This document shows positions 21,556-31,499 of a stretch of DNA of 64,000 bases, in pieces. A program made the translations under genes and the position numbers. The notes below the pieces were generated by a model, which was not told the DNA's origin, searched no databases, and saw only the letters and a list, made by a program, of their open reading frames with translations. The stretch's first letter is position 1. The number at the start of each line of letters is the position of its first letter. Source of the stretch: Anastrepha obliqua (Eukaryota > Arthropoda > Insecta > Diptera > Tephritidae). The stretch spans positions 45,048,001-45,112,000 of the forward strand of contig NC_072895.1 in NCBI RefSeq assembly GCF_027943255.1. Direction: 5' to 3'.

Positions 21556-22689
21556 TATTTTAAACTTCTTAAAGAATTGGTTACGCGTATTTCTATGTAT
21601 TTTAAGGTCGCATGTGAACCAAGGAAGCTTGTACTGTCTTTTCTTAATTAAAGGGATATTTATGCGATAGATCTCAACCACTTTAGACTAAAAAATAGAA
21701 AAAACATTGGGCAACGTCAGAATATTTTTTTTCTGGTATCGCCGCTGGTGCCGGCACTCTTTGAAAATGTATGTCACTATTCGCGAATTGATTGTGGAAG
21801 CGATTTTCACTTGGCAAAGCAGTACCACTTCCGAACGAGAAATTTGTTGCACTGGTTCATTAATTTTTCCCTGCATGGTATATATGAAAAGGTACACACC
21901 TACATCTGAATGTATACACATATATACACACTCACAGCACCTTTGTCCGCTTTGTACCCGTAGCTATAAATATACATACGAGTATATTGTACATGTAGTT
22001 TTTGTGGTTTTTACTATGCGTGACCGCAATTGTCACAGTTCGGAAACAAAGGACCACCACACTTGAGCGCACCCTTTTACGTATACTCATGTTCTTTGTT
22101 ATTGTTGTCAGTTGCATACACACGGAACCACTAGAAGCGTGCTCAGGTTAGCCCCAATGGTCAAGCTTGTCAGATAACGCTTTGTATGGCAACTGTTGCT
22201 GACGCACTGCTTGTAAAGAAGGATCACGAAGAGAGGAAAAAATCAAAAAGCAAAAAATAAACAAATAAAAGAATACTCAACCAAATTGTTTTAAATGACC
22301 AGCTGCGTTGGGACAATCGTGGTGATGGTTGATGTATTGTACAGAAGTAGACGAGTGTGTATGTGTGTGCGTGTAAAAGCTCTGAATCGAATAATAGCGG
22401 ACAAATAGCAGTGATTAATCAAACAGGGGAGCATTTTGTATAGAAAATTTAATGAAAGGAAAGGATTCTTGAAATGAATTGGTTTGAGTGAATGCACTGC
22501 GATAGTATAGACTATAAATTCTGATTGTTTATAGAAAGAATATTCGAGAGTATTTTATCTTTAAACATTCGTACCAGTCATTCTTATTATTCTTTGTTTG
22601 TTTTGTTTTTTGCATCTTATATAGCTTTTAAAAACACCGTTGTTTTTGAGCAAAGTATTCGATGTTCTAAACTTCAAAAAACAAAGTAT
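21556..22689. other. Noncoding stretch
   Basis: No recognisable gene. Short overlapping frames only; ACACATATATACACACTCAC simple sequence near 21920. Confidence 0.45.
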
Positions 22690-23153
22690 TTCGGCCAATG
22701 CATAATGAGTTCTTGCCACAGGGTAAAACGGTCAATAAGGAATATAACCTCCAAGTTATGCGGAATTTGCGTGAAGCAATCCGCCAGAAGCGCCCGGATT
22801 TGTGGAAAAACAAGAATTGGCTCTTGCATCACGATAACGCCCCTGCTCACACATCGTTGCTTGTGCGCGACTTTTTGGCCAAACACAACACCCTAATGAT
22901 GCCACAGCCACCGTATTCCCCAGATTTGGTCCCCTGTGACTTTTTCTTGTTCCCGAAACTGAAGAAGCCCAGGAAAGGACGAAGCTACGCTACGATTGAC
23001 GAGCTAAAGACGGCATCGAAGGAGGAGATTGGAAAAAACGTTGGCACAAGTGCATCATATCTCATGGGGATTTTTGACAAAATAGATATTAATGAATAAA
23101 TAAATATTTTTTGAAAAAACACAAAATTCGCGATACTTTTTGAACACACCTCG
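22690..23153 (+). mobile_element. mariner 3' half with right terminal repeat
   Basis: Transposase C-terminal coding region followed by a right end reading, on the minus strand, CGAGGTGTGTTCAAAAAGTA, with TA after it at 23154-23155. The left half of the element is absent; the similarity begins abruptly near 22690. Confidence 0.85.
22698..23099 (+). pseudogene. mariner transposase, C-terminal half
   Basis: 133 open codons: MHNEFLPQGKTVNKEY, LREAIRQKRPDLWKNKNWLL, HHDNAPAHTSLLVRDF (second catalytic Asp), SPDLVPCDFFLFPKLKKP (third Asp, 34 residues later). A small deletion then puts the final KRWHKCIISHGDY-like part out of frame, so the visible ending (GIFDKIDINE) is partly a shifted reading. The first catalytic Asp and the DNA-binding domain are missing. 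The frame lacks premature stops, so it is younger than most neighbours. Confidence 0.88.
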
Positions 23154-23155
23154 TA

Positions 23156-23776
23156 CGTAGCAACGCTTTAGTCGATTTTTGAACGGACGTATTACACGCA
23201 AGGTTATGGGAATGCAACTATGAAAATTTTAGGGCTTACTGAGCATAATCTCGCCTCTTAATGAAAAAAAAAATAAAAACAAAAATTTGAGCTGGGTGTT
23301 TTTCAAAAATGCGGAAATAAAAATTTTCCGAAAATTTTGTACAAAAAACTTGAATTGCAATTCTTTTAAAAGAAAATTTAGATGTTAAAAACAAAAGCTA
23401 TGATATACAAAACTCTATATCAAAATTTCAAACATCGAATAAATATATAAAAAAAAGGATTTTTTCAATTTCTTCATACTACAAACAGTTCACGAAAATG
23501 TCCATCTTTCCTTTCAAAGGTCAACACAGTTTTGCTGCTGGCAAAAACTCCTGTCTATAACAGCAAATAATAGGGAATTTGGCGATGTTTTATGATGAAA
23601 GATGTTGAAAGGCTTTCTGTTGACAGAATACTATCATTTTGTTGATTCTGCTTTTGCTGCATACTGAATGGTATTTCAGCCACTTATTTTCATCGCATAT
23701 TTGAGACTCAACGTAACAGAAGGCGCCAGCTTTGGAGTCAACCACTTTTGTTTTTATCTTTAAGTAAGGAAGATTT
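23156..23776. other. AT-rich noncoding stretch
   Basis: Nothing recognisable. Confidence 0.45.
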
Positions 23777-24092
23777 CGGCCGCCGTAGCCGAATGGATTG
23801 GTGCGTGAGTACTATTCGGAATCCACAGAGAGAATGTAGGTTCGAATCTCGGTGGAACACCAAAATTAAGAAAAATATTTTTTTAATAGCGGTTGCGCCT
23901 CGGCAGGCAATAGCAAACCTCCGAGTGTATTTCTGCCATGAAAAAAGCTCCTCATGAAAAAAAAATATCTGCCGCTCGGAGTCGGCTTGAAACTGTAAGT
24001 CCCTCCATTTGTGGAACAACATCAAGACGCACACCACAAATAGGAGGAGGAGCTCGGCCAAACACCCAAACAGGGTATACGCGCCAATTATA
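23777..24092 (+). mobile_element. tRNA-derived SINE, essentially complete
   Basis: A 5' tRNA-like head (about 85 bases) is followed by an unrelated body with GCCTCGGCAGGCAATAGCAA, CCTCCGAGTGTATTTCTGCC, AGTCGGCTTGAAACTGTAAG and CACAAATAGGAGGAGGAGCT, then GGGTATACGCGCCAATTATA. The head resembles tRNA-Ser with a long variable arm. The same unit recurs whole or in part near 253, 15026, 29310, 31086, 34812, 43159, 51985, 52061, 52217 and 54404. SINEs of this kind are transcribed by RNA polymerase III and copied by a partner LINE. The tail ends in AT-rich sequence into which another transposon has inserted. Confidence 0.88.
23786..23848 (+). promoter_or_regulatory. Internal Pol III promoter (A and B boxes) of the SINE
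   Basis: A-box-like TAGCCGAATGGATTGG at 23786-23801 and B-box-like GGTTCGAATC at 23839-23848, in the order and spacing of a class II (Ser/Leu) tRNA gene. The same two boxes are intact at 31095-31110 and 31148-31157. Confidence 0.8.
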
Positions 24093-24094
24093 TA

Positions 24095-24453
24095 CAGGGT
24101 TGGCCATCTTAAACTGACCCATGTGATTATTAAAAAAATATGGAAAAAGAAACATTTTTTGTGTTTCATTGTGAAAAACATTTAATTTAGTTCAAGGAGA
24201 TTCGTTTACATCACTTTTTGAATATGATATCGCGAAAGTGGTCGCCCTTAGCTCGTATAGCGTAATGTGCCCGCTTTTCGGCATTTTCCATAGTTTTGGC
24301 CAGCGTCTCGGCCGATATGGCGGCTATTTCCCGTCGGATATTGGCCTTAAGTGCGCCTAGTGTCTTTGGCTTGTTGACGTAAACCTTAGATTTCAAATTA
24401 CAGTAAAAAGTTATAGGGTTACTCAATGGGTCAGTTTAATATGGCCAACCCTG
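24095..24453 (-). mobile_element. MITE-like Tc1/mariner deletion derivative
   Basis: The 359-bp element has almost perfect inverted ends: left CAGGGTTGGCCATCTTAAAC then TGACCCA, and right the inverse with a T/A difference (CAGGGTTGGCCATATTAAAC). TA flanks both sides (24093-24094, 24454-24455). It sits inside the AT-rich end of the SINE. The interior keeps only a transposase C-terminus, so the copy was born by deletion from a full-length element. Confidence 0.92.
24211..24426 (-). pseudogene. Transposase C-terminal stub in the MITE-like element
   Basis: About 60 open codons read KSKVYVNKPKTLGALKANIR, EIAAISAETLAKTMENAEKR and AHYAIRAKGDHFRDIIFKK, then the natural stop. The ...DIIFKK ending is characteristic of the insect DD41D/DD37-type transposases also seen at 421-1054. 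The first dozen codons come from the element's leader fused by deletion. All catalytic residues are gone. No stop has accumulated in the stub, which suggests recent origin. Confidence 0.82.
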
Positions 24454-24455
24454 TA

Positions 24456-26300
24456 TATATATACCTATAATCACTGCAAAATACTGCTTGAGCGAAGCGC
24501 TAGCGTACGTGCTCGTATATAACGTCATTTTGCAAATCGATCGCAGCATCGCTACTGAGAGTTTTTTCAAAAGTGCCACAAAACCAGAATTTCTCCAAAA
24601 AACTAAATTTTTATTGAAATAATGGTGTATAATTTGATACAAATTATTGCAAAAAATAAAAAATTACAAGTTTTCCAAAAAATGTGGTTCTAAAAAAGTG
24701 CACTTTATCCCAAAACATTAAACAAAGGGTTCAAATATTAAATAGAACCCAAGATTTTTTGTTCTAAAAAGCTCTATTAGAGATTAGAATTTTTCTAGAT
24801 TGAAAAAATCTCAAAATTATTAATTTCTGTTATAATTCTTTTGATTATTTCAATTATTAGACAAGAGCTTACGAATAATCTAGTTTTTTTGCTCCTGATA
24901 CTATTTCTATACATAGCAGCAATTAAAGATAAACTCTGTTTAAACCATAGCCACGCATCTCACTGTTCGCTAAATGCAGAACCAATTTTCCGCATTACCT
25001 GCCAGACCCCCTTACTTTATATTCATTTTTCCACCACCAAGTGCATTCGTGCTGAATTGTTTGTTACAAAAAAAATGATAACACATAAAATTTGAAATTT
25101 ACTGTACGTAAAAATAAATACCACAACTTTTTTCCTCAATTTTTTAAATTTCAGTTTGAAGCTTAAAAATGTTAGAAACCAAAAAATGCGCTTCAACTGA
25201 AATTTCGTTTTGAAATTTGCCACGCTGACTTTAAATGTCTCACTGACGAACGGAAGAAGAATAGTGTAAAAGTGAAAATAGTTAGGAAGCTGTTGGCAAA
25301 ACATACAGCATACAAATATTCCCCCATACCCGCACACACCCAACGGACTGCAGCTGCGAACGAAATGCAACAATGTCGCATGAATATTTATGAGCATAAA
25401 CTTGGCAAGCCAACAGACGAGCTTTCCAGGAATTTGTGCACGCACATTTTCACTGGTATATGATTTCAAATCAAATTTGTGAAGCAAATTCTGCATTCGC
25501 AGTCATGCTCTGCCTGCATATGTACATACATACGTTTGAATGGGTTTGTGCCGAAAGGGGTGAAAATGATGGAGTCGCCACAAATTTCAGCATTTTGTAC
25601 GAAAAATACGAGGGCCTAAAAACTTTAGAAACGAACAAGCGCATACTTGCATACATATAATTGTGCATTGGGGGTATATAATATTTATGAGTATTACATA
25701 CTACTTCGATTACGGCCAGGGGCACTGTGGTCGAAATTGATACTAACGGTTATTTAAGTTTTACTGCGCCCTTTCATGCGCCCCAAGCGTTACATTGCAT
25801 GCAACTAAATGAAGGGCTCAAGCCATAGCGACTGGTGCACAAGGGGCAGCCGATAATTTTGCGATCGATACGAACCTGAAGGCATGAAATGTTTGGTTTT
25901 ATGTTCTTTTTTTTGTGTTTTTTTTTTGTTTTTTTTTTTGTTTTGCTATGTAATCACTTACAAGGAAAATATACTTTTTGTATCATGAATGTGATGCCTT
26001 CATGCCACCTTTTCCAGACATCTCTTCAAAATAGTTTCGAACGGCAGCCTTAATCTCTCTTTTGGCTGTGAATCTTCCCCAGTAAATCCTAATAAAAACG
26101 CCACTGGGAGCCTCGTCCTAGCATAAGGCTGATTGGTCAATGATGTGACGCCCGATTGTTTTAAGGTATCCTTCGCTAAAAAATATGTATTACACTCCAA
26201 TCTTTAGAACTCTGCATTGCCTTCTAAGTTGTGTAAAAATTTCCTGTGCACAGGGTGTACATGATGCATCATGCCGAATAGCCATAGTAATTAGAAATGA
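24456..26300. other. Gene-poor stretch
   Basis: No recognised family. A minus-strand frame at 25023-25496 (157 codons) is F/I/V-rich and AT-driven. A minus-strand 66-codon frame at 26000-26200 (MECNTYFLAKDTLKQSG...) is unidentified. Poly-T runs lie at 25905-25945. Confidence 0.4.
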
Positions 26301-26470
26301 GCTAGGTTAGGTTTGGCTGCCGCATCGCACATAGAGACAACGATGCCACTTAGACCACGAAATGGGTCCGTTGTGAGCCGCGGGCGCTGGGCTACATTTT
26401 CCTCTCCATATTGAACCATCCTGAGCTTTTGACAAAGCGTAAAAGGTTGTTGATACCTAAAGTATATAGA

Positions 26471-26737
26471 TTATCTATATTCGTTAAGAAGTAGGATTTT
26501 AAAAATCGGTTCCTGCTTCTGGCTAGTGCAAAACAGGTGTTGAATTGTTTCCAATTTCTCCTCATTTCTGCAGCTACGACAGAAATCATGCGTGTAAACG
26601 CATAATCTCATTACATGATTTTCTATGAGACAATGTCCTGTAAGGGCCCCTACTAAGGTCCTGATTTGAAGTCTACTCAATGTTATAATACTCTTGGACA
26701 GACATAGATTGAGCCTTGGCCATGTTTGCCTAGCCAC
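26471..26737 (-). pseudogene. LINE A C-terminal domain
   Basis: Reads ARQTWPRLNLCLSKSIITLS, LQIRTLVGALTGHCLIENHV and FCRSCRNEEKLETIQHLFC, the conserved LTGH motif and Cys/His zinc-binding tail that follow RNase H in this ORF2 type. It overlaps the end of the RNase H frame in another frame, showing one frameshift. Confidence 0.85.
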
Positions 26738-27546
26738 TTCACAGTAACGCTAATCCATCTTTGATGTGCAGAACTGAGTAGTGCGTCCTTAATGAAAAGC
26801 TTACAAGTTGCGAGAGGTATCTCCATAAAATTACTTATGCCTGGCATACAGGTAATTTCTCTTGCAAGTTGGTCTGCCCTACAGTTCCCTGGTATATCTC
26901 TGTGACCTGGAACCCAGCATAAGATTATACGATATTGCTTGGCCATCTCATTTAGAGATTGGCGGCAGCGTAAGACACTCCTTGATGTTGTTTGGATGGC
27001 ATCCAGGGCTCGCAGGGTAGCTTGGCTGTCTGATAGAATGCAGATATCCATTGATGATAATCTGTTTATCTTTAACCATTTTAAGGTTTCATGAATAGCG
27101 TTTATTTCCGCTTGAAAAACACTACAGTGATCCGGTAGTTTAAAGGATTCACTAATAGAATGCTCTTCGCAAAATAACCCTGATCCTAAACCGGTGTCCA
27201 TTTTAGATACGTCCGTGTAGATCTTAACGGGTGTGTTGGGTGTTAGATCTTCTTCAAGCCATACCAATCTAAAAGGGATTTTCATTAGGAAATTCCTTTC
27301 GAAGCAGAGAATGGGAGGGTGATAATCACAGTCACTGGGTATATCCGTGTAGGAGTCTAAGATGGTTGAATGTCCATGTGTGACAGTCTTCCATTGTGAG
27401 CACGCTTTGAGCCTTAAAGAGGAGCAGGCCGCTGAGTATTGGCAGAAGAGATCTAGGGGTGGCAGATGTAGTATGATATCCAAAGCCATGGATGGCGTGG
27501 TTTTCATGACGCCACATATTGCTAATTCCGCTGCATAGCACACCAC
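26683..27546 (-). pseudogene. LINE A ORF2: connecting region and intact-motif RNase H
   Basis: 287 codons without a stop. Residues 1-105 are the region between RT and RNase H (VCYAAELAICGVMKTT...). RNase H follows with VKIYTDVSKM (Asp112), SVFQAEINAIHE (Glu147), CILSDSQATLRAL (Asp173) and LCWVPGHRDIPGNCRADQLAR (Asp225). All four catalytic acids are present; the usual Gly after the first Asp is Val. The frame continues past the RNase H into a shifted C-terminus after about residue 265. RNase H-bearing ORF2 proteins are known from the I/LOA/R1-type LINEs; clade not resolved here. Confidence 0.88.
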
Positions 27547-27645
27547 CAGACAACATTTCCATATAGAAGAATGGGTCTAACAACAGCAGTGTAAAGCCAG
27601 TGAGCAACCTTAGGTTTAATTCCCCAGGTCTTACCTAAAGCTCTC

Positions 27646-28143
27646 TTACAGGCATAAAAAGCTAAGTTCGCTTTCCTTTCCCTTGAGCATAATTGGACTT
27701 ATCTGAGGAATTCTGTGTTTCTTTGTGAACAATGTGAGTTGTGTTTTGACTGGATTGACTCCTAGACCACACTTTTCTGCCCACCTAGAAAGTATATTTT
27801 GTATTAGGTCCCTTAATGTAGATACAAATTTGCCAGAGACAGCAATAACAACGTCATCGGCGTAAGCTATCACCTTACAGCCCACCGATTCCAGTATTAA
27901 CAGAATTTTATTTACAACTGCGTTCCATAAAAACGGTGAGAGGACTCCACCTTGCGGTGTACCTCTACTTATCAATCTCCTAAGGAACGATTCTCCGAGT
28001 TTCACTTCAATGATTCTGCTATTTAGCATTTTGCCAATGAAGCCTACCAAGCCCGGTTCTACCCCAAGATCAGTGAGTGCTGCAGTGATCAGGTTATATG
28101 AGGTTGGTCTCTGAAGGCAATCTGTCGAGAGACATGGAAACAT
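27646..28143 (-). pseudogene. LINE A reverse transcriptase, C-terminal two thirds
   Basis: 165 open codons. Motifs: SRGTPQGGVLSPFLWN (residues about 59-74, RT motif 4 region), VIAYADDVVIAV with the catalytic YADD at about 94-97, then WAEKCGLGVNPVKTQL and LFTKKHRIP of the thumb-proximal part. The catalytic Asp of the first palm motif (DIEGAF-type) is lost with the 5' truncation. The frame shifts near 27640 before the connecting region. RT would copy LINE RNA at the nicked target; this copy cannot. Confidence 0.9.
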
Positions 28144-28164
28144 TTTTGGGATGTTAACAGCGTA

Positions 28165-29010
28165 TTCTCCTGAAATTCTGTACCGATGCTGGTACTTCTC
28201 TCTTCAGAGGTTTCCTTAAAATTGCCTAATACTGCTAGTGTTTTTCAGGTAGAAATCTTTGTGATTCTGCATGCATGCAAGTGGCTTAGGGAACGTAGAA
28301 GCGAGGGAGATATTAATATTTTCTTCGATAGCCAAGCGGCTATCAAGGATCTGACGACGCCCTGGTGCAGATCCAAACTAGTCAATTCCTGTATGGAGGA
28401 GATCAAATCTCTTGGGTGTGCAGGAAATATTTCTCTGATCTGGATTCCAAGACATAGGAACGTAAAGGAAAATGAAATTTCTGATGAGCTGGCCAGGAAC
28501 GGGACTGAATTGGTCCCAGAAACCTCGCACCCGGCCAAGGGCATCCCTCTCCCTGACTGTTGGTAAAGGAGAGATGAAGCTGAATTTCTTCATGTGCTAT
28601 TTTGAATACCTTTTAGCTCCAGTACAATAGACAGAGGACTCAAAAAGTCTTGGAAATTATACTCCACGCCATTCAATTTCCAAACTCATAGCTGCATTTT
28701 CTGGTTATTGGATGATCGGCACACCCGCAGAAAAGCTAGGTTTACCATTTAAGCTCTATTGCAGAAGTAGTGAAGATCTTTCAGAGCAGGAGACTGTTGA
28801 GCACTATCTCAGCAAATAACCGCTCTGGGCAGCTAGATGATTGAGATCATTGGGTGTTCCTTTCCTCGACAGCCTGGGATAGTGCTTCAACCTATAACTG
28901 TTGCCTGTAGATATCTGTCTGTTGGAGGTTTCAAGCGGTGCTTTACTACTACTTGGGGAGTGCCAGAGTGGTACTTCAACCATTTCATTTTCCTACCTAC
29001 CCTTAATTCT
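28165..29010 (+). mobile_element. LINE family B, 5'-truncated copy
   Basis: Plus-strand LINE with RNase H, C-terminal domain and 3' UTR. The UTR shares GCTTTACTACTACTTGGGGA with the copies at 12571-12856 and 45522-45890, which defines a family distinct from LINE A (no CCTAACC tail). It starts head to head with LINE A. The 3' end near CCTACCTACCC is approximate. Confidence 0.82.
28186..28566 (+). pseudogene. LINE B RNase H fragment
   Basis: 126 open codons: LKLPNTASVFQVEIFVILHA (catalytic Glu), NIFFDSQAAIKDL (Asp, S changed to F), ISLIWIPRHRNVKENEISDELAR (last Asp; G of the PGH motif changed to R). The first Asp block is degraded to SVPMLVLL. Downstream in another frame: KKSLGNYTPRHSISKLIAAF, KLGLPFKLYCRSSEDL and EQETVEHYL, the zinc-binding tail. 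Truncated and frameshifted. Confidence 0.85.
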
Positions 29011-29039
29011 CCCTCTCCCTATAATCACACTAAACTTTT

Positions 29040-30030
29040 TATATCTTGAAATACATTTTCCAATGCACTCTCAAAGATAATTTTCTTCCTTCTCCGAAAA
29101 AGCAGCGTTTATTGTCACTTTTTCCTCGAAGAACAAAAAGTAATCAGTAGGAGTCAGGTCTGAGTTATACGGTAAACGATTGATTTCTTCTAAATCACAA
29201 GCTCGTACAGCGACCTGCGAAATAAACGCTTTGTGAACCGAAGCGTTGTGGCAATCGGTTTTCTACGCCTTTTCTGATAAATGCTTTTCTTCAATTATAA
29301 GAATTATGCGACTCCCGTAGCCGGATGGGCTGGTACATGACTACCATTCTGTAGAGCCTGGGTACGAAACCCAATACTAAACCTCCAAGTATATTTCTGT
29401 CATAAAAAATTTGCTCATAAAAAACCATTCGCCGTTCAGTGGCTCCATAGAATCGTAGCTCCTATTTATCTATTTATGGAACAACATGAGGACGTATACT
29501 ACAAAGAGGAGGAGGGACTCGGTCAAACATCCCATAAAGTGTGTAAGAACCCATTAAAACTACAGTTTTATTGGTTTCGGGTTTTTTTTTATTTTGACGC
29601 GATCAACAAAACTCCTTTTGAGTGACTTTAAATATTTTAGGAGTGTTCAGACTCTTCTTATGCTCTTGCATAGACTATTACTTGCTTTCAAGGTCAGTGC
29701 GATGAATCCATGTTTCATCTCCAGTACAAATTCGGATGAAAATAAACGCTGACTTTTCCCACAGAACTCAAAAAACTGTCTGCAGCACGTGCGCCTTGCG
29801 CATTTACGGTACCCACTTTTTACTCACTTTTGAGTTATTTAGATAATAATAAGGAATAGTGCGCATATTCTTAATGTGCAGTTCAGTTTTCTCGCTAGTA
29901 ACTTAACATTTATTCGGTTGTCTTCAAATAGAAATTTCTCAACTTTTTCACATTTTTCGGGGACATTTGAGCGAGGATCATCTTCAATACTCACCCGATC
30001 CTCTTAAATTCTCTTGATTAATTTTAAATT
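29040..30030 (-). mobile_element. mariner remnant split by a SINE
   Basis: Minus-strand pieces on both sides of the SINE belong to one transposase. Upstream piece: SIEDDPRSNVPEKCEKVEKF, LLARKLNCTLR, VSKKWVP and ICTGDETWIHRTDLESK (first Asp intact). Downstream piece: CHNASVHKAFISQVAVRACD, where the HDN aspartate is lost, and LPYNSDLTPTDYFLF (third Asp). Many stops. Terminal repeats were not identified. The SINE insertion and the decayed state make this among the older mariners here. Confidence 0.72.
29310..29556 (+). mobile_element. SINE copy, diverged
   Basis: The tRNA-like head (CCCGTAGCCGGATGGGCTGG) has a mutated B box (GGGTACGAAACCC), followed by a shortened body lacking the GCCTCGGCAGGC block but keeping CCTCCAAGTATATTTCTGTC and GAGGAGGGACTCGGTCAAAC. 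It is inserted in the mariner above. Confidence 0.8.
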
Positions 30031-31085
30031 GTATATGAAGGGGGGCAAAATCGTGTTAAAAAGCTACCTTTTCTTACTGAATGATTTTTTTAATTTTTCC
30101 CCACTTTTGCAAAGAATTCGAAGAAGAATACATTCCATCTATTACAATTTTCTTTCATTCCCCATTACTAGATAACTGATGGGTGCAAGTATTTATACCA
30201 TCTACTAATGTTGCTATTTATTTCAATTATTAAATGACCCACCTCGGTAGGGATATCACCGATATCGAAGGCATGTTGACCACTCCTCGTACCAGCTGAA
30301 GTCATGCAAAGCGAAAAGGAGACATCGCTAAGAACCTCAAGCCACTTCAGATCACTCTTATCAGCCGTCCCTCGTATATAAACATCCTTGTGGCTATATA
30401 GATAATAGCAAAGTTTCTCATTGAATATTTTCAGTAAAAATTTCAAAAAATGTTAAAAACTTTGTTAAATGTTAAAGTAGTTTTCTTTTTCAACAATTTT
30501 ACCTGAGCTCCCTTTAATTTCAAACACATGTGTTTTATTTCTAAGCCGGAAGAAATTTTTAAATATACTTATAATATAGAAGTACATACAACACTGCGGC
30601 ATATTACAATAATGCATGGCGCACACAACCACAATAGGTGCCACATATGTGGAAATTGAATCCAACGTTGCGCTTACAATTCGCACTTTCCTTGTCACTT
30701 GTTTAACAAGCTCCAGCTGTTGTTATTACGAGTACCACATACATGGATATATTTAAAATGTCCCTGTTGGGAAATTTCCTGGCTCACTACACCGATTGGA
30801 GAATTTCGCCACTTGCAAACCTCTTGGATATTCATTTCACGAATAGCGACGAACATACAGCCCGCATCAAATGGTGTCATGCCAGCAGCTTGACCAATTT
30901 CGACTTTTTTTGCACTATTTTTTAAAAGTAATTATAAACGCTGTCTAACGCTGTAAATCTCAAATGATTCCAAATATAAATCTCAAGCACAACTTGGAAA
31001 AATGACACAAACCTTACACCTCAATTCCACACTTTTTGAGTTGAATGCATGACACTTTTTTTATATGAAGAAAATTAGAAAATTT
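30031..31085. other. Region with unidentified minus-strand open frames
   Basis: Three adjacent minus-strand frames (30695-30880, 30465-30698, 30168-30446) run with few stops and less AT-driven composition than elsewhere. The first reads VEIGQAAGMTPFDAGCMFVA then IREMNIQEVCKWRNSPIGVV. I do not recognise them. They could be exons or a decayed gene or element; no splice model is convincing. Confidence 0.35.
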
Positions 31086-31350
31086 CGGCCACCGTAGCCG
31101 AATGGGTTGGTGCGTGACTACCATTCGGAATTCGCAGAGAGAACGTAGGTTCGAATCTCGGTGAAATACCAAAATTAAAAAAAACATTTTTCGGCAGGCA
31201 ATGGCAAACCTCCGAGTGTATTTCTGTTCCTCGTAAAAATATCTCGTTCGGAGTCGGCTTGAAGCTGTAAGTCCTTCCATTTGTGGACCAATATCAAGAC
31301 TCACGCCACAAATAGAAGGAAGAGCTCGGCCAAATACGCATACGGGCCAA
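31086..31350 (+). mobile_element. SINE copy with intact tRNA-like head
   Basis: Intact A box (31095-31110) and B box (31148-31157). The body has a deletion of the segment between AAAACATTTTT and CGGCAGGCAATGGCAAACC, then the conserved GAGTCGGCTTGAAGCTGTAA and AGAGCTCGGCCAAATACGCA. The tail runs into a TA dinucleotide array. Confidence 0.85.
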
Positions 31351-31351
31351 T

Positions 31352-31387
<36 letters not shown>

Positions 31388-31393
31388 ATAAAT
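31352..31393. repeat. (TA)n microsatellite at SINE 3' end
   Basis: About 20 TA units with one phase break, directly continuing the ATTATA tail of the SINE. Similar TA expansions follow the copies near 24454, 43160 and 52050. Confidence 0.9.
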
Positions 31394-31499
31394 TAGCAAC
31401 ACCCTCAAGGAAAAAAATAAAAAAAACGGGAGTTTTCGCAACTTCAAGCTTTCTCTTCTTCTGCTTCACTTATTTTTCTTCTTCTTCTTATTTTCTTCT

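Larger units (their letters stand above)
26302..28145 (-). mobile_element. LINE family A, 5'-truncated, RT plus RNase H
   Basis: The longest retrotransposon remnant of the window. In minus-strand order it has reverse transcriptase (partial), connecting region, RNase H, zinc-binding C-terminus and 3' UTR, ending in AAACCTAACCTAGC. The 5' part (endonuclease and N-terminal RT, ORF1) is missing. The 5' end lies about 20 bases from an oppositely oriented LINE, giving a head-to-head pair. No clear target duplication was found. Confidence 0.88.

Noticed and set aside
23786..23860. Functional tRNA gene
   Set aside because: The tRNA-like head is repeated with the same unrelated body at many places, and the acceptor stem does not close properly; it is a SINE head.
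25023..25496. 157-codon minus-strand frame rich in F, V and I
   Set aside because: AT-driven composition, no motif or family resemblance, overlapped by several other open frames.
28100..28200. Twin-primed (5'-inverted) single LINE
   Set aside because: Both arms contain RNase H with different sequences and different 3' ends, so two elements are needed.
31014..31469. 151-codon minus-strand frame through the SINE at 31 kb
   Set aside because: Antisense reading of the SINE; the same peptide pieces appear at every SINE copy (for example 23738-24181).
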